A DNA stretch of 64,000 nucleotides from Rothia nasimurium (GCF_928391935.1 NZ_CAKMTD010000001.1:248001-312000); one strand, 5' to 3'. Positions 16,634-26,502 are shown, counted from the first letter of the stretch. The notes: a model not told the origin generated them from the letters alone. Made by a program: numbers and translations.

Positions 16634-17899
16634 CTACACCTTGATCGAGCGGCTTCGCCACATGAAATGGGCAAACACTAGGCCCAGGCCTATTCCAGCC
16701 AGGGACGAAAAAATCAGGAGAGGCTTGACTCCACCCATGATGGCAAGGCCCCGCTGGAAAACGTTTCCCTGGCCTGCCAACTGGCCACCCGCTTCCTGTT
16801 CCTCAGCCCCCATCACACCAGCAGCCTGGTTAGAGTTAACTGCGCTGCCCTGTGAGCGGTTCTGGCTAGTGGAATTCAGAAAACCTTCAACCCATTCTGG
16901 GGTCCCATCAAAGACCTGCTGGGATTCAGCGAGCCGCCCCAGGGAGGAATTGGTGACCGGGCTTCGGTCTGAGTCAGAAGATTCGGAGTCCCCTTCTGAT
17001 GTTTCAGCACGCGCGACGACGCCAGACAATTCGTTCCCCCGTCGGCTGGTTGAAGAATCTGCTAGCTCTGGGTCCGCCTCCCCTATCACCTGCTGCCCCG
17101 GCCTTGTGTCAGGCTGGGGGCCGGACGGGGCCCCCTGCCCGGGAGCCTGGGCGTCAGGACTACCCGGGGCAGTTGGATCCCCGTACCCAGCCACGGCCCC
17201 AATGATGAGGTCATCGTTTTCATCAGGCTGGGTAGGCTGCCCTCCCCCGCCCTGCCCAGGAAGGGTAGGGGCGGCGGTGGGAACCGGGTCAGGAACAGGC
17301 CCCTGCCCGCTCGTGGGCAGGGGTGACGGTTCGGCTGTCGGCTCTGGGGTAGGGTCAGGAACAACCTCGGGGCTAGGTACCGGCGTCGGCTCAACCGTGG
17401 GAACCGGCTCCTCCGGGACAACCCCTGGGTCGGTAGGATCAGCTGTGGGGCCTGGGCTAGGCACCTCATCTGGCGTAGGTTCGGAGCTGACGTCGATCGT
17501 TGGTTCAGCGGTAGGGCTAGGATCTGATGGTGAGGTTGGAGAGTCAGAAGTCCCGGGTGAAGGTTCATTGGACGTCTCTGCAGTAGGTTCGGACGTCGGC
17601 TCCCCTGTGGGTCCTTCCGTAGGCTCCCCTGTGGGGTCAGCAGTCGGCTCCCCTGTCGGGTCTGCACTGGGTGCCTGTGAAGGCTCAACTGTGGCGTCGC
17701 TAGTCGGGTCGGGCGACCTCTCAACTTCCGTCGGCTCAACCGTTACCCCCTCAGAAGCGGTAGGGCTCATCCCACCGGTGGCAAGAACGAGGGGGGCAGC
17801 CCCAGCTATACTTCCCTGGGAAAGTACAACACCAGGCAGGCAAGCTGCACCTGCAACAAGAACCCCCACCATGAGGCTCTGCCTATTGATAGCCGGCAT
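16634..17899 (-). CDS. Pro/Thr-rich membrane-anchored secreted protein
   Basis: 421 residues, no family recognised. ATG at 17897-17899 follows GGAGGAGG at a spacing of about 10. The N-terminus is a signal peptide (LMVGVLVAGAACLPGVV). Residues about 40-220 are a degenerate repeat of Glu-Pro-Thr and Asp-Pro-Thr units (such as PTGEPT), a stretched spacer seen in wall-spanning proteins. A Gln/Asn/Ser-rich region follows, then one membrane helix (LLIFSSLAGIGLGLVFAHF) and a basic tail WRSRSIKV. No sortase motif is visible, so it is held by the membrane helix with the spacer outside. It is probably in one transcript with thiL; the link to thiamine is unclear. Confidence 0.72.
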   Translation of the reverse strand: MPAINRQSLMVGVLVAGAACLPGVVLSQGSIAGAAPLVLATGGMSPTASEGVTVEPTEVERSPDPTSDATVEPSQAPSADPTGEPTADPTGEPTEGPTGEPTSEPTAETSNEPSPGTSDSPTSPSDPSPTAEPTIDVSSEPTPDEVPSPGPTADPTDPGVVPEEPVPTVEPTPVPSPEVVPDPTPEPTAEPSPLPTSGQGPVPDPVPTAAPTLPGQGGGGQPTQPDENDDLIIGAVAGYGDPTAPGSPDAQAPGQGAPSGPQPDTRPGQQVIGEADPELADSSTSRRGNELSGVVARAETSEGDSESSDSDRSPVTNSSLGRLAESQQVFDGTPEWVEGFLNSTSQNRSQGSAVNSNQAAGVMGAEEQEAGGQLAGQGNVFQRGLAIMGGVKPLLIFSSLAGIGLGLVFAHFMWRSRSIKV

Positions 17900-18086
17900 A
17901 GGTGCCAGTCCTCCTCCCTGAGCAGACAGGCTAGGCCCCAGGGCACAGTCATGAGATAAACGTACAGAAAAGAGCACCGTGCCCGGCCTAGCGTTTCACC
18001 AGCTTACCGAATAAGCAGGGCCCCGACCAGCTCCTCGACCGGACCCTGCCCGCCTTTCAGCCTCCTTTTAGGGTTACAATGGGCAG

Positions 18087-18617
18087 GTGAAACCAGCCAG
18101 CACAAAGCTCCTGCCCGCCTTCCTAGGCGTCTTGGCCATGACGGCCTGCGGACCGGGCGCCGTCAACCTTGAACCTGCCCCCGACGCCGCCAACCCCCTC
18201 TGCGCCTACGCTATGGTTGCCATGCCAGGCACCGTCAGCGGACTAGACCGGCGCGAAACAACAGCCCAGGCCACCACAGCCTGGGGGGATCCCAGCGCCG
18301 TGATCCTCAAATGCGGGGTTGACCTAGGCAACGCCCCGGTAGCCGACGCCTGCGTCTCAGTCAACGGGGTGGACTGGATCATCAAACCAGCCGATGAAGA
18401 ACGAGCAGCAGAGGCACAGCAAACAGCCACCGGCACCTGGGTTGCCAACACCTTCGGACGCACCCCGGCCGTCCAAATCACCTTCGATGCCGACGCAGTC
18501 TCATCCTCAACCGTCCTAGCAGAAGTGTCCTCAGCCGTCGCCCAAATCCCCCAGCAAACAGCCTGCACCAACCTGGACGACACCCTCACCAACCTTGAAG
18601 GAGGTAGCGGCTCCTAG
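18087..18617 (+). CDS. DUF3515-family lipoprotein
   Basis: 176 residues from GTG. The signal sequence ends in a lipobox (MTACGPG), so the mature protein starts at a lipidated cysteine outside the membrane. The body matches the DUF3515 family, which in actinobacteria lies beside ddl and thiL as here: CAYAMVAMPGTVSGLDRR, WGDPSAVILKCGV, and VDWIIKP. Function unknown; the conserved cysteines may form disulfides. Confidence 0.8.
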   Translation: MKPASTKLLPAFLGVLAMTACGPGAVNLEPAPDAANPLCAYAMVAMPGTVSGLDRRETTAQATTAWGDPSAVILKCGVDLGNAPVADACVSVNGVDWIIKPADEERAAEAQQTATGTWVANTFGRTPAVQITFDADAVSSSTVLAEVSSAVAQIPQQTACTNLDDTLTNLEGGSGS

Positions 18618-18650
18618 ACCGGCCCCTCCCCCGTCCACCGGGATGGACAC

Positions 18651-18686
18651 AAAAAATCCCCGCTCCTTACGAAAAGAGCGGGGATT
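18651..18686 (-). terminator. Terminator after ddl
   Basis: 11 bp perfect stem (18655-18665 with 18676-18686), loop of 10, with a six-base T run in the minus-strand direction. It lies between the converging ddl and DUF3515 genes. Confidence 0.85.
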
Positions 18687-18702
18687 CTGTTGTATCAGGA
18701 AC

Positions 18703-19833
18703 CTAACGCAGGCCCAGGGGACGTTCCAAGGCCAGGGTAATCAGCTCATCAATCAGCTGGGAATAGGGCAGGCCTGTGTTCTCCCACATGGTCTTATACA
18801 TAGAAATGGGGGTAAAGCCAGGCATAGTATTCACTTCGTTAATCACCAGGCGGCCGTCCTCGGTGTAGAAGAAGTCAGCCCGGCACAGGCCCTCACCGTC
18901 AACAGCCAAGAAAGCCTCCACAGCCAGCTGCCGCATGCGGTCAGACACCTCAGCAGGAAGATCAGCTGGGCAACGGGTCTCAGCAGAGGTCTTAGACACA
19001 TACTTGGCCTCAAAATCATAGAAACCATGCTCTTCATCGACCACCACAATCTCACCCGGGTAAGAGGCCCGAGGCAGCTCCGAACGGTGGCCATCTAGCA
19101 CGGCGCACTCGATCTCGCGGCCTACAATTCCCGCCTCAATCACGAGCTTGGGATCAAAGCGATGGGCCTCAGCAATCGCCGCATCCAGCTGGTCCGCCGA
19201 ATCAACCTTGGTAATACCGAAGGACGAACCTGCACGGGCAGGCTTCACAAAGACGGGGAAGCCCAGGGACTCAATGCGCTGACGGGCTGATGCCTGGTCC
19301 AGGACCCACTGGCGATGGGTCACCACCTCGTAGGGGCCGACTTCCAGGCCAGCAGCCTCAAAGGCAACCTTCATAAAATGCTTGTCCATGCCCACAGCAG
19401 AAGAGGCGACGCCACAGCCCACGTACTTGAGGTCTGCCATTTCAAGCAGGCCCTGCACCGTGCCGTCCTCACCGAAGGGACCGTGGAGCAGGGGGAAGAC
19501 CACATCAATCGCCGGGCCCAGCTCAACCTTGGTTTCGTCTGCGCTGTCGATCAGGCGCAACCTATTATCACCACCGCCGAGGGGCAAAAAGACCTGCTTA
19601 CCTTCGGCCGGAAAATCTGCCAAGGCCTGGGCGTCGAGCAGGGCAGTCAGGGTAGCTTCATCGGTCAGGTACCAGCGGCCGTCCCGGGTGATGCCGATGG
19701 TGACCACATTGTATTTTTCATGGTCAATGGCGCCCAGAACGCCTCGCGCCGTGATGAGGGAGATGGAGTGTTCGGACGAACGCCCTCCACAGAGCAGGGC
19801 TACGGTCGGCTTGGCGGTAGTTTGTTTCATCAT
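18703..19833 (-). CDS. ddl: D-alanine--D-alanine ligase
   Basis: Makes the D-Ala-D-Ala dipeptide of peptidoglycan precursors. ATP-grasp enzyme with CGGRSSEHSIS at the N-terminus, HGPFGEDGTVQGLLE, VKPARAGSSFGI and the metal-binding INEVNTMPGFTPISMY near the end. The SMY segment around the omega loop ends in Tyr, as in D-Ala-D-Ala rather than D-Ala-D-Lac ligases, though only a model could settle this. 376 residues. Follows gpsA by about 50 bases. Confidence 0.95.
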   Translation of the reverse strand: MMKQTTAKPTVALLCGGRSSEHSISLITARGVLGAIDHEKYNVVTIGITRDGRWYLTDEATLTALLDAQALADFPAEGKQVFLPLGGGDNRLRLIDSADETKVELGPAIDVVFPLLHGPFGEDGTVQGLLEMADLKYVGCGVASSAVGMDKHFMKVAFEAAGLEVGPYEVVTHRQWVLDQASARQRIESLGFPVFVKPARAGSSFGITKVDSADQLDAAIAEAHRFDPKLVIEAGIVGREIECAVLDGHRSELPRASYPGEIVVVDEEHGFYDFEAKYVSKTSAETRCPADLPAEVSDRMRQLAVEAFLAVDGEGLCRADFFYTEDGRLVINEVNTMPGFTPISMYKTMWENTGLPYSQLIDELITLALERPLGLR

Positions 19834-19884
19834 CCTTGTGGGGTCTTGCTGTTTGGGGCCGGATCGCGGCCAAAACGGGAGGGT

Positions 19885-20970
19885 TTATTCGTGTTTGTGG
19901 TCTTCTGACTTGAGGGACCTGCCCAGCAGGGCGGGTGCCAGCTCTTCAACCGAGAGGGTGCCGTTCAGGACGGCGACGACAGCCTCGGTAATTGGCATCT
20001 CAATACCGACCCGATGGGCTAGTTCAGCTACCACGGGGGCTGACTTGATGGATTCTGCCGTCTGGGTCATGACGGTGTGCAGCTGGTCAGGCGCGACTCC
20101 TTCGGCCAGGAGCCGACCGGCGGTGTGGTTGCGGGACAGCGGCGACGAGCAGGTGGCGATGAGGTCCCCCATGCCAGCTAGGCCGCTCATGGTGTCACGC
20201 TTACCCCCCAGGGCTAGGGCCAGGCGGGTCGTTTCGGCCAGGCCCCGGGTCATCACCGAGGCCTTGGAATTGTCCCCGTACTGCTTGCCTTCGCACATGC
20301 CCACGCAGAGGGCAATAATGTTTTTCACGAGCCCGCCAATTTCTACGCCCACAATATCCGTATTGGTATAGGGACGGAAATATCCTGCTGCACACAGGGA
20401 AGCTACCTGCTGGGCGACGTCCTCGGTGAGGGCTGCCACGACGCTGGTGGTGGGCTGTTCGACAATAATTTCCTTGGCCAGGTTGGGGCCAGACAGCACC
20501 GTCACCCGTCCTGAAACTGCTTCTACTGTCTCTGGGCTTGCTCCACTTGCGATCAGGTGATCCTGGAGCACTTCAATGATGACCTCGCTCATCCGCATCC
20601 CGGTCCCCATCTCCAGGCCCTTGGCTAGGGAAACCAGTATCGCTGACTGGTCTAGCAAGTGGGCCATCTGCTGGAGTTGAGTTCGCAATACCTGAGCTGG
20701 GATAGCCAGTACCACACAGGTGGCTCCACCGAGGGCTTCCTCAAGATGAGAGGTCATGGTGAGATTATCCGGCAGCTGAATCCCAGGGAAATAGGCCTCG
20801 TTCCTGCGGGTTTCCTGCATGGCCGCCATGGTGTCAGGGTTACGGCCCCAGAGGATAACCTGCCGGTCGCTACCGGTAGCTGAGGCGGCGTCCGCAAGAA
20901 TCTTAGCGAAGGTGGTGCCCCAGCTACCAGCGCCGAGGACGGCAACCTTCGGGTGATGAGAAACTGTCAC
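19885..20970 (-). CDS. gpsA: Glycerol-3-phosphate dehydrogenase [NAD(P)+]
   Basis: Reduces dihydroxyacetone phosphate to sn-glycerol 3-phosphate for phospholipids. The dinucleotide motif is VLGAGSWGTTFA, with SGPNLAKEI in the middle and the catalytic lysine in GLVKNIIALCVGMCEG. The C-terminal motif GLAGMGDLIATCSS is also typical. 361 residues. It sits between plsC and ddl; gpsA and plsC act in successive steps of phosphatidic acid synthesis. Confidence 0.96.
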   Translation of the reverse strand: MTVSHHPKVAVLGAGSWGTTFAKILADAASATGSDRQVILWGRNPDTMAAMQETRRNEAYFPGIQLPDNLTMTSHLEEALGGATCVVLAIPAQVLRTQLQQMAHLLDQSAILVSLAKGLEMGTGMRMSEVIIEVLQDHLIASGASPETVEAVSGRVTVLSGPNLAKEIIVEQPTTSVVAALTEDVAQQVASLCAAGYFRPYTNTDIVGVEIGGLVKNIIALCVGMCEGKQYGDNSKASVMTRGLAETTRLALALGGKRDTMSGLAGMGDLIATCSSPLSRNHTAGRLLAEGVAPDQLHTVMTQTAESIKSAPVVAELAHRVGIEMPITEAVVAVLNGTLSVEELAPALLGRSLKSEDHKHE

Positions 20971-21014
20971 TGAACCTCCCGGTGGATCGAGCAGTTGAAC
21001 GTGCAGAAATTACG

Positions 21015-21788
21015 TTACTGGTCAGGTGCTTGACGGAGGTTAAGCACTGCGTTCCAGCGTCCAGCAGGTGCCTTTTCGCCCCGAAGGCCTTCTAGCAGAT
21101 GGGTGACCTCATCGAGCATGCGGTTGGTGACGGCAGCCAGGTCCTCAGAGGTAGGTTTCTCCCCATGATCGGGGGTAGCTACCAGGTCTGAGAAATCCAG
21201 GGGTTCACCGACCACAATCTTGACGGACTTCCGTTTGAAGCTGAAGCGGGGCTTACCGTCGGTAGGCCAGAATTCCTGGTCCCCCCAGTGGGCTACCGGG
21301 TAGACCGGTGCACCGGTCTGCAGGGCAAGGCGGGCAGCTCCGGTCTTCCCCGTCATAGGCCACTGGTCAGGGTCGGATGTCAGCGTCCCCTCAGGGAAAA
21401 TGATGACCGCTCCCCCGCCCTCCAGGACGGACCGGGCGACGTCAAGCGACTGCCCCGCCCGGGCTGAACCACGGGCTACCGGAATATGGGCGCACTGTCG
21501 CATGAGCCAGCCCAGCAGGGGAACCCTAAAAAGGGACTCCTTGGCCAGGAACCTGGGCAGGACCCCCTCCAGGAAGAGGGGGTAGGCCACCGTGATGGGG
21601 TCGACAACCGTCAGGTGGTTAGATACGACGATGAAGCCGCCCTCGCGGGGTAGTTTCTCCCGGCCGATGATGGTGGTTTTCATCGGCAGGTTATAGAGCG
21701 GACGGAGCAGGGTGCCCGCCAGGCGGTACACCCGGTCCCCGCTCGTCGTCGGCCTAATATCTGCGAGTGACCTACCCTGTGCGCTCAT
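21015..21788 (-). CDS. plsC: 1-acyl-sn-glycerol-3-phosphate acyltransferase
   Basis: Acylates lysophosphatidic acid to phosphatidic acid at the membrane. The HX4D motif is NHLTVVD, followed by FPEGTLT and VYPVAHWG. 257 residues. It starts 3 bases after the murA stop, so the two are translationally close, and it is followed by gpsA, which supplies the glycerol 3-phosphate. Confidence 0.93.
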   Translation of the reverse strand: MSAQGRSLADIRPTTSGDRVYRLAGTLLRPLYNLPMKTTIIGREKLPREGGFIVVSNHLTVVDPITVAYPLFLEGVLPRFLAKESLFRVPLLGWLMRQCAHIPVARGSARAGQSLDVARSVLEGGGAVIIFPEGTLTSDPDQWPMTGKTGAARLALQTGAPVYPVAHWGDQEFWPTDGKPRFSFKRKSVKIVVGEPLDFSDLVATPDHGEKPTSEDLAAVTNRMLDEVTHLLEGLRGEKAPAGRWNAVLNLRQAPDQ

Positions 21789-21790
21789 GG

Positions 21791-23113
21791 TTAGGCAGTG
21801 ACCTCGAAGTTGGCGCCCAGGTTGGTGAGCTTATCCACGAAGTGCTCGTAGCCACGGGAGATCACGGAGACACCGGTGACGTTGGAGGTGCCTTCAGCGG
21901 TCAGGGCGGCAATGATGTGGGAGAAGCCACCGCGCAGGTCGGGCACGTTGATGTCAGCCCCGCGCAGGGGGGTCTTGCCGGTGATGATGGCTGAGTGCAT
22001 GAAGTTCTGGTGGCTGAAGCGGCAGACGGTCGGGCCCAGGCAGTCCTTGTGGAGCTGGACGGTCGCGCCCATCCGCACCAGGGCGTCGGTGAAGCCGAAA
22101 CGGTTCTCGTAGACCGTCTCGTGGACGACAGAGACGCCCTTAGCCTGGGTCATGGCGACAACCAGGGGCTGCTGCCAGTCGGTCATGAAGCCGGGGTGGA
22201 CGTTGGTTTCAACGAAGAGGGGGTTGAGGTCGCCACCGGGGTGGTAGAAGCGGATACCCTCGTCGGTGATGTCCAGGCCGCCACCCAGCTTGCGGTAGAC
22301 GTTGATGAAGGTGGAGAGGTCCTTCTGGTTTGCATTACGCACAAAGATGTCGCCGCCGGTTGCCAGGGCTGCGGAGGCCCAGGAGGCTGACTCGTTGCGG
22401 TCGGGCATGGCAACGTGGTTGTAGCCGGTGAGTTCGTCGACGCCCTCGATGATGATCTGGCGGTCGGTTTCAACGGTGATGATGGCACCCATCTTCTGCA
22501 GGATCGCGATCAGATCCATGATTTCAGGTTCGATGGCTGCGCCCTTGAGTTCGGTCTTGCCCTTGGCGCGGGAGGCGGCTAGCAGGACCTGCTCGGTGGC
22601 CCCGACGGAGGGGTAGGGCAGGGTGATGGTGTTACCCACGAGGCCACCGGCCGGGGCCTTCATGGAGATACCGGTGGGCAGCTTTTCAACCTTAGCGCCG
22701 AACTTTTCCAGCACGCGCAGGTGGAAGTCGATGGGACGGTCACCAATCTTGCAGCCGCCCAGGTCGGGAATAAAGGCTTCCCCGATGGCGTGCAGGAGGG
22801 GGCCGCAGAGCAGAATCGGAATACGGGAGTCGCCAGCGTGTACCTCGATGTCGGTGTGGTTGGCTACGGAAACCTTGGAGGGATCCATGCGGAGCACCCC
22901 AGCTTCCATATCGTAGTCAACGGAAACACCGTGGAGTTCAACCAAGTCGGTGACGACCTGGACGTCCTTAATCTGAGGTACGTTGCGGAGCACAGAAGGG
23001 CCTGATCCAAGGAGTGCGGCCACCATGGCCTTAGGAACCAGGTTTTTTGCACCACGGACGTTTACTTCGCCCTTTAGGGGGGTGCCACCTTCAATACGCA
23101 GTGCGCTGACCAT
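21791..23113 (-). CDS. murA: UDP-N-acetylglucosamine 1-carboxyvinyltransferase
   Basis: Transfers enolpyruvate to UDP-GlcNAc, the first committed step of peptidoglycan synthesis and the fosfomycin target. The N-terminus GAKNLVPKAMVAALL holds the conserved lysine. The active-site loop is GGCKIGDRPIDFH, where the cysteine that fosfomycin attacks is present (Asp would give resistance). 440 residues. First gene of murA-plsC-gpsA-ddl. Confidence 0.95.
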   Translation of the reverse strand: MVSALRIEGGTPLKGEVNVRGAKNLVPKAMVAALLGSGPSVLRNVPQIKDVQVVTDLVELHGVSVDYDMEAGVLRMDPSKVSVANHTDIEVHAGDSRIPILLCGPLLHAIGEAFIPDLGGCKIGDRPIDFHLRVLEKFGAKVEKLPTGISMKAPAGGLVGNTITLPYPSVGATEQVLLAASRAKGKTELKGAAIEPEIMDLIAILQKMGAIITVETDRQIIIEGVDELTGYNHVAMPDRNESASWASAALATGGDIFVRNANQKDLSTFINVYRKLGGGLDITDEGIRFYHPGGDLNPLFVETNVHPGFMTDWQQPLVVAMTQAKGVSVVHETVYENRFGFTDALVRMGATVQLHKDCLGPTVCRFSHQNFMHSAIITGKTPLRGADINVPDLRGGFSHIIAALTAEGTSNVTGVSVISRGYEHFVDKLTNLGANFEVTA

Positions 23114-23453
23114 GTATATCCAATCTCAATATGATGTATTGCCTTACCGGGTTATTTTACCCGGCTAGACACTCTCCCCGAACACCGGTCTCCTGCCGGG
23201 CTTGACCCGGAGGAAATGCCCTACCTCATGCACAGGCGAGGGCAGAGGGTAGGACCTGCCAGATGGGTTCAGAGAGGAAAAATTATCTGGTAAATAACTC
23301 TACCCCACTCATGCGCTCAGGCTGCTGTAGGCTTCGTGTTCTTAGCCATATCCAGCCCTGGGGCTGCCCCTCCCCTTTTTACCCTGAAGGACGCCCCTGC
23401 GGCGGGCAGGAGCGTCCTTGGGGGTTATGCGGGTGTTGGGCCCGGGGGTAGAC
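23114..23453. other. Intergenic region between leuD and murA
   Basis: 340 bases, with both flanking genes on the minus strand. It contains the hairpin at 23387-23419 near the leuD end. No coding region with a plausible ribosome-binding site is visible and no clear promoter could be assigned. Confidence 0.5.
23387..23419 (-). terminator. Hairpin after leuD
   Basis: 14 bp stem with one mismatch (23387-23400 with 23406-23419) about 35 bases after the leuD stop. It has no T run, so it may act with Rho or only as an mRNA 3' end. Confidence 0.5.
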
Positions 23454-24047
23454 CTAGAGCTGCTGGGTGCGAGGCAGCCAGGCGGGGCGCTTGGCCTCGT
23501 AGGCGGTGATGGCCTCTTCGTGCTGCAGGGTCAGGCCGATGTCGTCCAGGCCCTCCATGAGACGCCAGCGAACGTAGTCATCAATCTGGAAGGGCACGGT
23601 CAAAGCGCCGACGGTGACGGTCTTGTCTTCCAGGTCAACGGTGATTTCGGTGCCGGGTTCGGCCTCTAGCTGCTTCCAGATCAGTTCGATGTTGTCCTGG
23701 TCTACCTGGGCGGCAACCAGGCCCTGCTTGCCGGAGTTGCCGCGGAAAATATCAGCGAAACGGGCTGAGATAACGACGCGGAAGCCGTAGTCCTTGAGGG
23801 CCCAGACGGCGTGTTCGCGGGAGGAGCCGGTGCCGAAATCGGGGCCGGCAACCAGGACGGTGCCCTGCTTGTAGGGTTCCTGGTTGAGGATGAAGTTTTC
23901 GTCCTTACGCCAGCCGGCGAAGAGGGCGTCGTCGAAGCCGGTCTTGGTGACACGCTTGAGGTAGACGGCGGGGATAATCTGGTCGGTGTCGACGTTGGAG
24001 GCGCGTAGGGGCACCCCAATGCCGGTGTGCTTTTTAATGGGTTCCAT
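23454..24047 (-). CDS. leuD: 3-isopropylmalate dehydratase small subunit
   Basis: Aconitase swivel-domain subunit that works with LeuC to isomerise 2-isopropylmalate to 3-isopropylmalate in leucine synthesis. [13 protein letters not shown] and [18 protein letters not shown] are the family motifs. 197 residues, a normal length. It starts 27 bases after leuC. Confidence 0.95.
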   Translation of the reverse strand: MEPIKKHTGIGVPLRASNVDTDQIIPAVYLKRVTKTGFDDALFAGWRKDENFILNQEPYKQGTVLVAGPDFGTGSSREHAVWALKDYGFRVVISARFADIFRGNSGKQGLVAAQVDQDNIELIWKQLEAEPGTEITVDLEDKTVTVGALTVPFQIDDYVRWRLMEGLDDIGLTLQHEEAITAYEAKRPAWLPRTQQL

Positions 24048-24074
24048 GAGAAATCCTTGTGGTGGGTGGGGTGC

Positions 24075-25496
24075 TTACAGGTCTGCCGGGGACGAGAGGG
24101 TGCCGCGGATGGCGGTAGCGGCGGCAACCAGCGGGGATACCAGGTGGGTGCGGCCGCCCTTGCCCTGGCGTCCTTCAAAGTTGCGGTTGGAGGTTGAGGC
24201 GCAGCGTTCGCCGGGGGCCAGCTGGTCGGGGTTCATACCCAGGCACATGGAGCAGCCAGCAAAACGCCAGTCGGCACCGAAGTCCTTGAAGATCTGGTCC
24301 AGGCCTTCTTCTTCAGCCTGGGCGCGGACCTTCTGGGAGCCGGGAACGACCATCATGCGCACGCCCTCGGCCATCTTCTGGCCCTTGACGATCTCGGCGG
24401 CGGCCCGCAGGTCTTCGATTCGGGAGTTGGTGCAGGAGCCCAGGAAGACGACGTCCACGGGGATGTCCTTCATGGGGGTACCTGCGGTCAGGTCCATGTA
24501 TTCCAGGGCGCGGGCGGCTGCCTTCTGCTCGTTTTCGTCTTCGAAGTCCTCGGGGAAGGGCACGGCCTGGGAGAGGGGGACGCCCTGACCCGGGTTGGTG
24601 CCCCAGGTGACGAAGGGTTCGAGCTCGTCGGCGTTAATGAAGACCTCACGGTCGAAGGTTGCGCCTTCGTCGGTGGGCAGGGTCTTCCAGTATTCGACGG
24701 CGGCATCCCAGTTCTCACCGGTCGGTGCGTGGGGGCGGCCCTTGACGTATTCAAAGGTGGTTTCGTCGGGGGCAACCATACCCGCGCGGGCACCTGCTTC
24801 GATAGACATGTTGCAGATGGTCATGCGTCCCTCCATGGAGAGGGATCGGATAGCCGAGCCACGGTATTCCAGCACATAGCCCTGGCCGCCACCGGTACCG
24901 ATTTCGGCGATAACAGCCAGGATGATGTCCTTGGCTGTAACGCCGGGCTTGAGGGTGCCCTCGACGTTGATGGCCATGGTCTTGAAGGGGGCCAGGGGCA
25001 GGGTCTGGGTGGCCATGACGTGCTCGACCTCTGAGGTACCAATACCGAAGGCCAGGGCGCCGAAAGCGCCGTGGGTTGAGGTGTGGGAGTCACCGCAGAC
25101 CACAGTCATGCCGGGCATGGTCAGGCCCAGCTGGGGGCCGACGACGTGAACAATGCCCTGTTCCTTATCGCCCAGGGAGTGAATACGGACGCCAAATTCC
25201 TCCGCGTTGCGACGCAGGGTTTCAATCTGGGTGCGGGAGGTCAGATCGGCGATGGTGGAGAAGATGTTCTCGGTGGGGGTGTTGTGGTCCTCGGTGGCGA
25301 TGGTCAAATCCAGGCGACGCAGGGGGCGTCCTTCCAGGCGCAGGCCCTCAAAGGCCTGGGGTGAGGTGACTTCGTGGACCAGGTGCAGGTCGATGTAGAG
25401 CAGGTCGGGCTTGCCATCGACGCCAGGCACAACGGTGTGCGCGTCCCAGACCTTTTCAGCCAGTGTTCGCGGGGTATGGTCGGTAATACCAGCCAT
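24075..25496 (-). CDS. leuC: 3-isopropylmalate dehydratase large subunit
   Basis: Aconitase-type iron-sulfur subunit. The cluster cysteines are in GSCTNSR and [32 protein letters not shown] is the substrate-site block. An ATG at 25508 lies before the chosen one, but GGAGG sits between them, 5 bases before the ATG at 25494-25496, so the second ATG is the start (473 residues). Divergent from the IclR gene, with a possible operator between them. Confidence 0.95.
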   Translation of the reverse strand: MAGITDHTPRTLAEKVWDAHTVVPGVDGKPDLLYIDLHLVHEVTSPQAFEGLRLEGRPLRRLDLTIATEDHNTPTENIFSTIADLTSRTQIETLRRNAEEFGVRIHSLGDKEQGIVHVVGPQLGLTMPGMTVVCGDSHTSTHGAFGALAFGIGTSEVEHVMATQTLPLAPFKTMAINVEGTLKPGVTAKDIILAVIAEIGTGGGQGYVLEYRGSAIRSLSMEGRMTICNMSIEAGARAGMVAPDETTFEYVKGRPHAPTGENWDAAVEYWKTLPTDEGATFDREVFINADELEPFVTWGTNPGQGVPLSQAVPFPEDFEDENEQKAAARALEYMDLTAGTPMKDIPVDVVFLGSCTNSRIEDLRAAAEIVKGQKMAEGVRMMVVPGSQKVRAQAEEEGLDQIFKDFGADWRFAGCSMCLGMNPDQLAPGERCASTSNRNFEGRQGKGGRTHLVSPLVAAATAIRGTLSSPADL

Positions 25497-25573
25497 TGAG
25501 TCCTCCATAGATTTCTAGTGATGCTTTAACCAGTGTGACGCCCCCGGGTAAATCTTTCCAATAAATGAACTTG

Positions 25574-25587
25574 CATATCAGAATATG
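25574..25587. promoter_or_regulatory. Possible IclR-type operator, CATAT-N4-ATATG
   Basis: A perfect inverted repeat of 5 bp half-sites, with ACTT and AAGT further out at 25569-25572 and 25590-25593, in the gap between the divergent leuC and IclR genes. Position and symmetry suit the regulator encoded beside it; this is inference. Confidence 0.45.
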
Positions 25588-25707
25588 AGAAGTCATTATA
25601 GTAGGAGGACACAATCCAGAATGCTCTGATCTTTCATACCCGAAAGGCCCCCGCGAACCGCACCCACCGGCCCCTGTAGGCCCCACCACCAGGCGAAAGT
25701 TTTCACC

Positions 25708-26424
25708 ATGCAAGATACCCGCAGCTCAGGCGTCGGCGTCCTCGACAAAGCCGCGCACATCCTTGACTGCCTCGAAGCTGGGCCCGCCACCCTCTCCCAG
25801 CTCGTCGAAGCCACCGGCCTCGCCCGCCCGACCGCCCACCGACTCGCCGTCGCCCTCACCCACCACCGGCTCGTCGCCCGTGACGTTCAGGGCCGCTTCA
25901 TGCTCGGACCCCGCCTGGGCGAACTCTCTAGCGCAGCCGGCGAAGACCGCCTCATCGCTGCTGCCGGCCCCGTCCTCAACAACCTGCGCAATGCAACCGG
26001 TGAGTCCTCCCAGATTTTCCGACGCCAGGGTGACTGGCGGGTTTGTGTTGCATCAGCTGAACGTCCTATCGGCCTGCGTGACACCATTCCGGTGGGCACC
26101 CAGCTGTCCATGAAGGCCGGTTCAGCAGCCCAGGTCCTCACCGCCTGGGAGGACCATGCCCGCCTGGTCGAGGGGCTGCATAATGCCCGTTTCTCAGCCA
26201 CCATGCTTGCTGCTGTCCGCCGCCGGGGCTGGGCCCAGTCCGTCGGCGAGCGTGAGCGCGGCACCGCCTCAGTCTCAGCGCCGGTGCGCTCCCCCTCGGG
26301 CAAGGTCATTGCGGCGGTTTCCATTTCGGGCCCGATTGAGCGCCTGACCCGCCAGCCTGGCCGTCTGCATGCCGAAGTGGTGTGTGAGGCCGCTGCGGCC
26401 CTGACCGAGGCCCTGCGTAGCTAA
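25708..26424 (+). CDS. IclR-family regulator, NdgR/LtbR-like
   Basis: 238 residues: an N-terminal winged helix-turn-helix (about 10-75, SQLVEATGLARPTAHRLAVAL is the recognition region) and a C-terminal IclR effector domain. Divergent IclR genes next to leuCD in actinobacteria encode LtbR (Corynebacterium) or NdgR (Streptomyces), which control leucine and related pathways. Gene order makes this the likely ortholog. It probably controls leuCD and perhaps itself. Confidence 0.85.
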   Translation: MQDTRSSGVGVLDKAAHILDCLEAGPATLSQLVEATGLARPTAHRLAVALTHHRLVARDVQGRFMLGPRLGELSSAAGEDRLIAAAGPVLNNLRNATGESSQIFRRQGDWRVCVASAERPIGLRDTIPVGTQLSMKAGSAAQVLTAWEDHARLVEGLHNARFSATMLAAVRRRGWAQSVGERERGTASVSAPVRSPSGKVIAAVSISGPIERLTRQPGRLHAEVVCEAAAALTEALRS

Positions 26425-26436
26425 GCCCCTCCCGCC

Positions 26437-26502
26437 TTTGGACCAGCTTTACCCCACAGGTAGGTAGTTAGACCCTGGTTTTTGAGCTGAAACTGGTCCA
26501 AA
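26437..26502. repeat. Spaced inverted repeat
   Basis: A perfect 10 bp pair (26437-26446 with 26493-26502) separated by 46 bases, just before the terminator. Meaning unknown. Confidence 0.4.

Noticed and set aside
16608..17921. A 437-residue plus-strand frame with Gly-Ser-Val repeats
   Set aside because: It is the complement of the Pro/Thr repeats. The minus-strand gene has a ribosome-binding site, a signal peptide, a membrane anchor and close spacing to thiL.
19382..20371. A long plus-strand frame across ddl and gpsA
   Set aside because: Crosses two real, opposite genes and shows no family motif.
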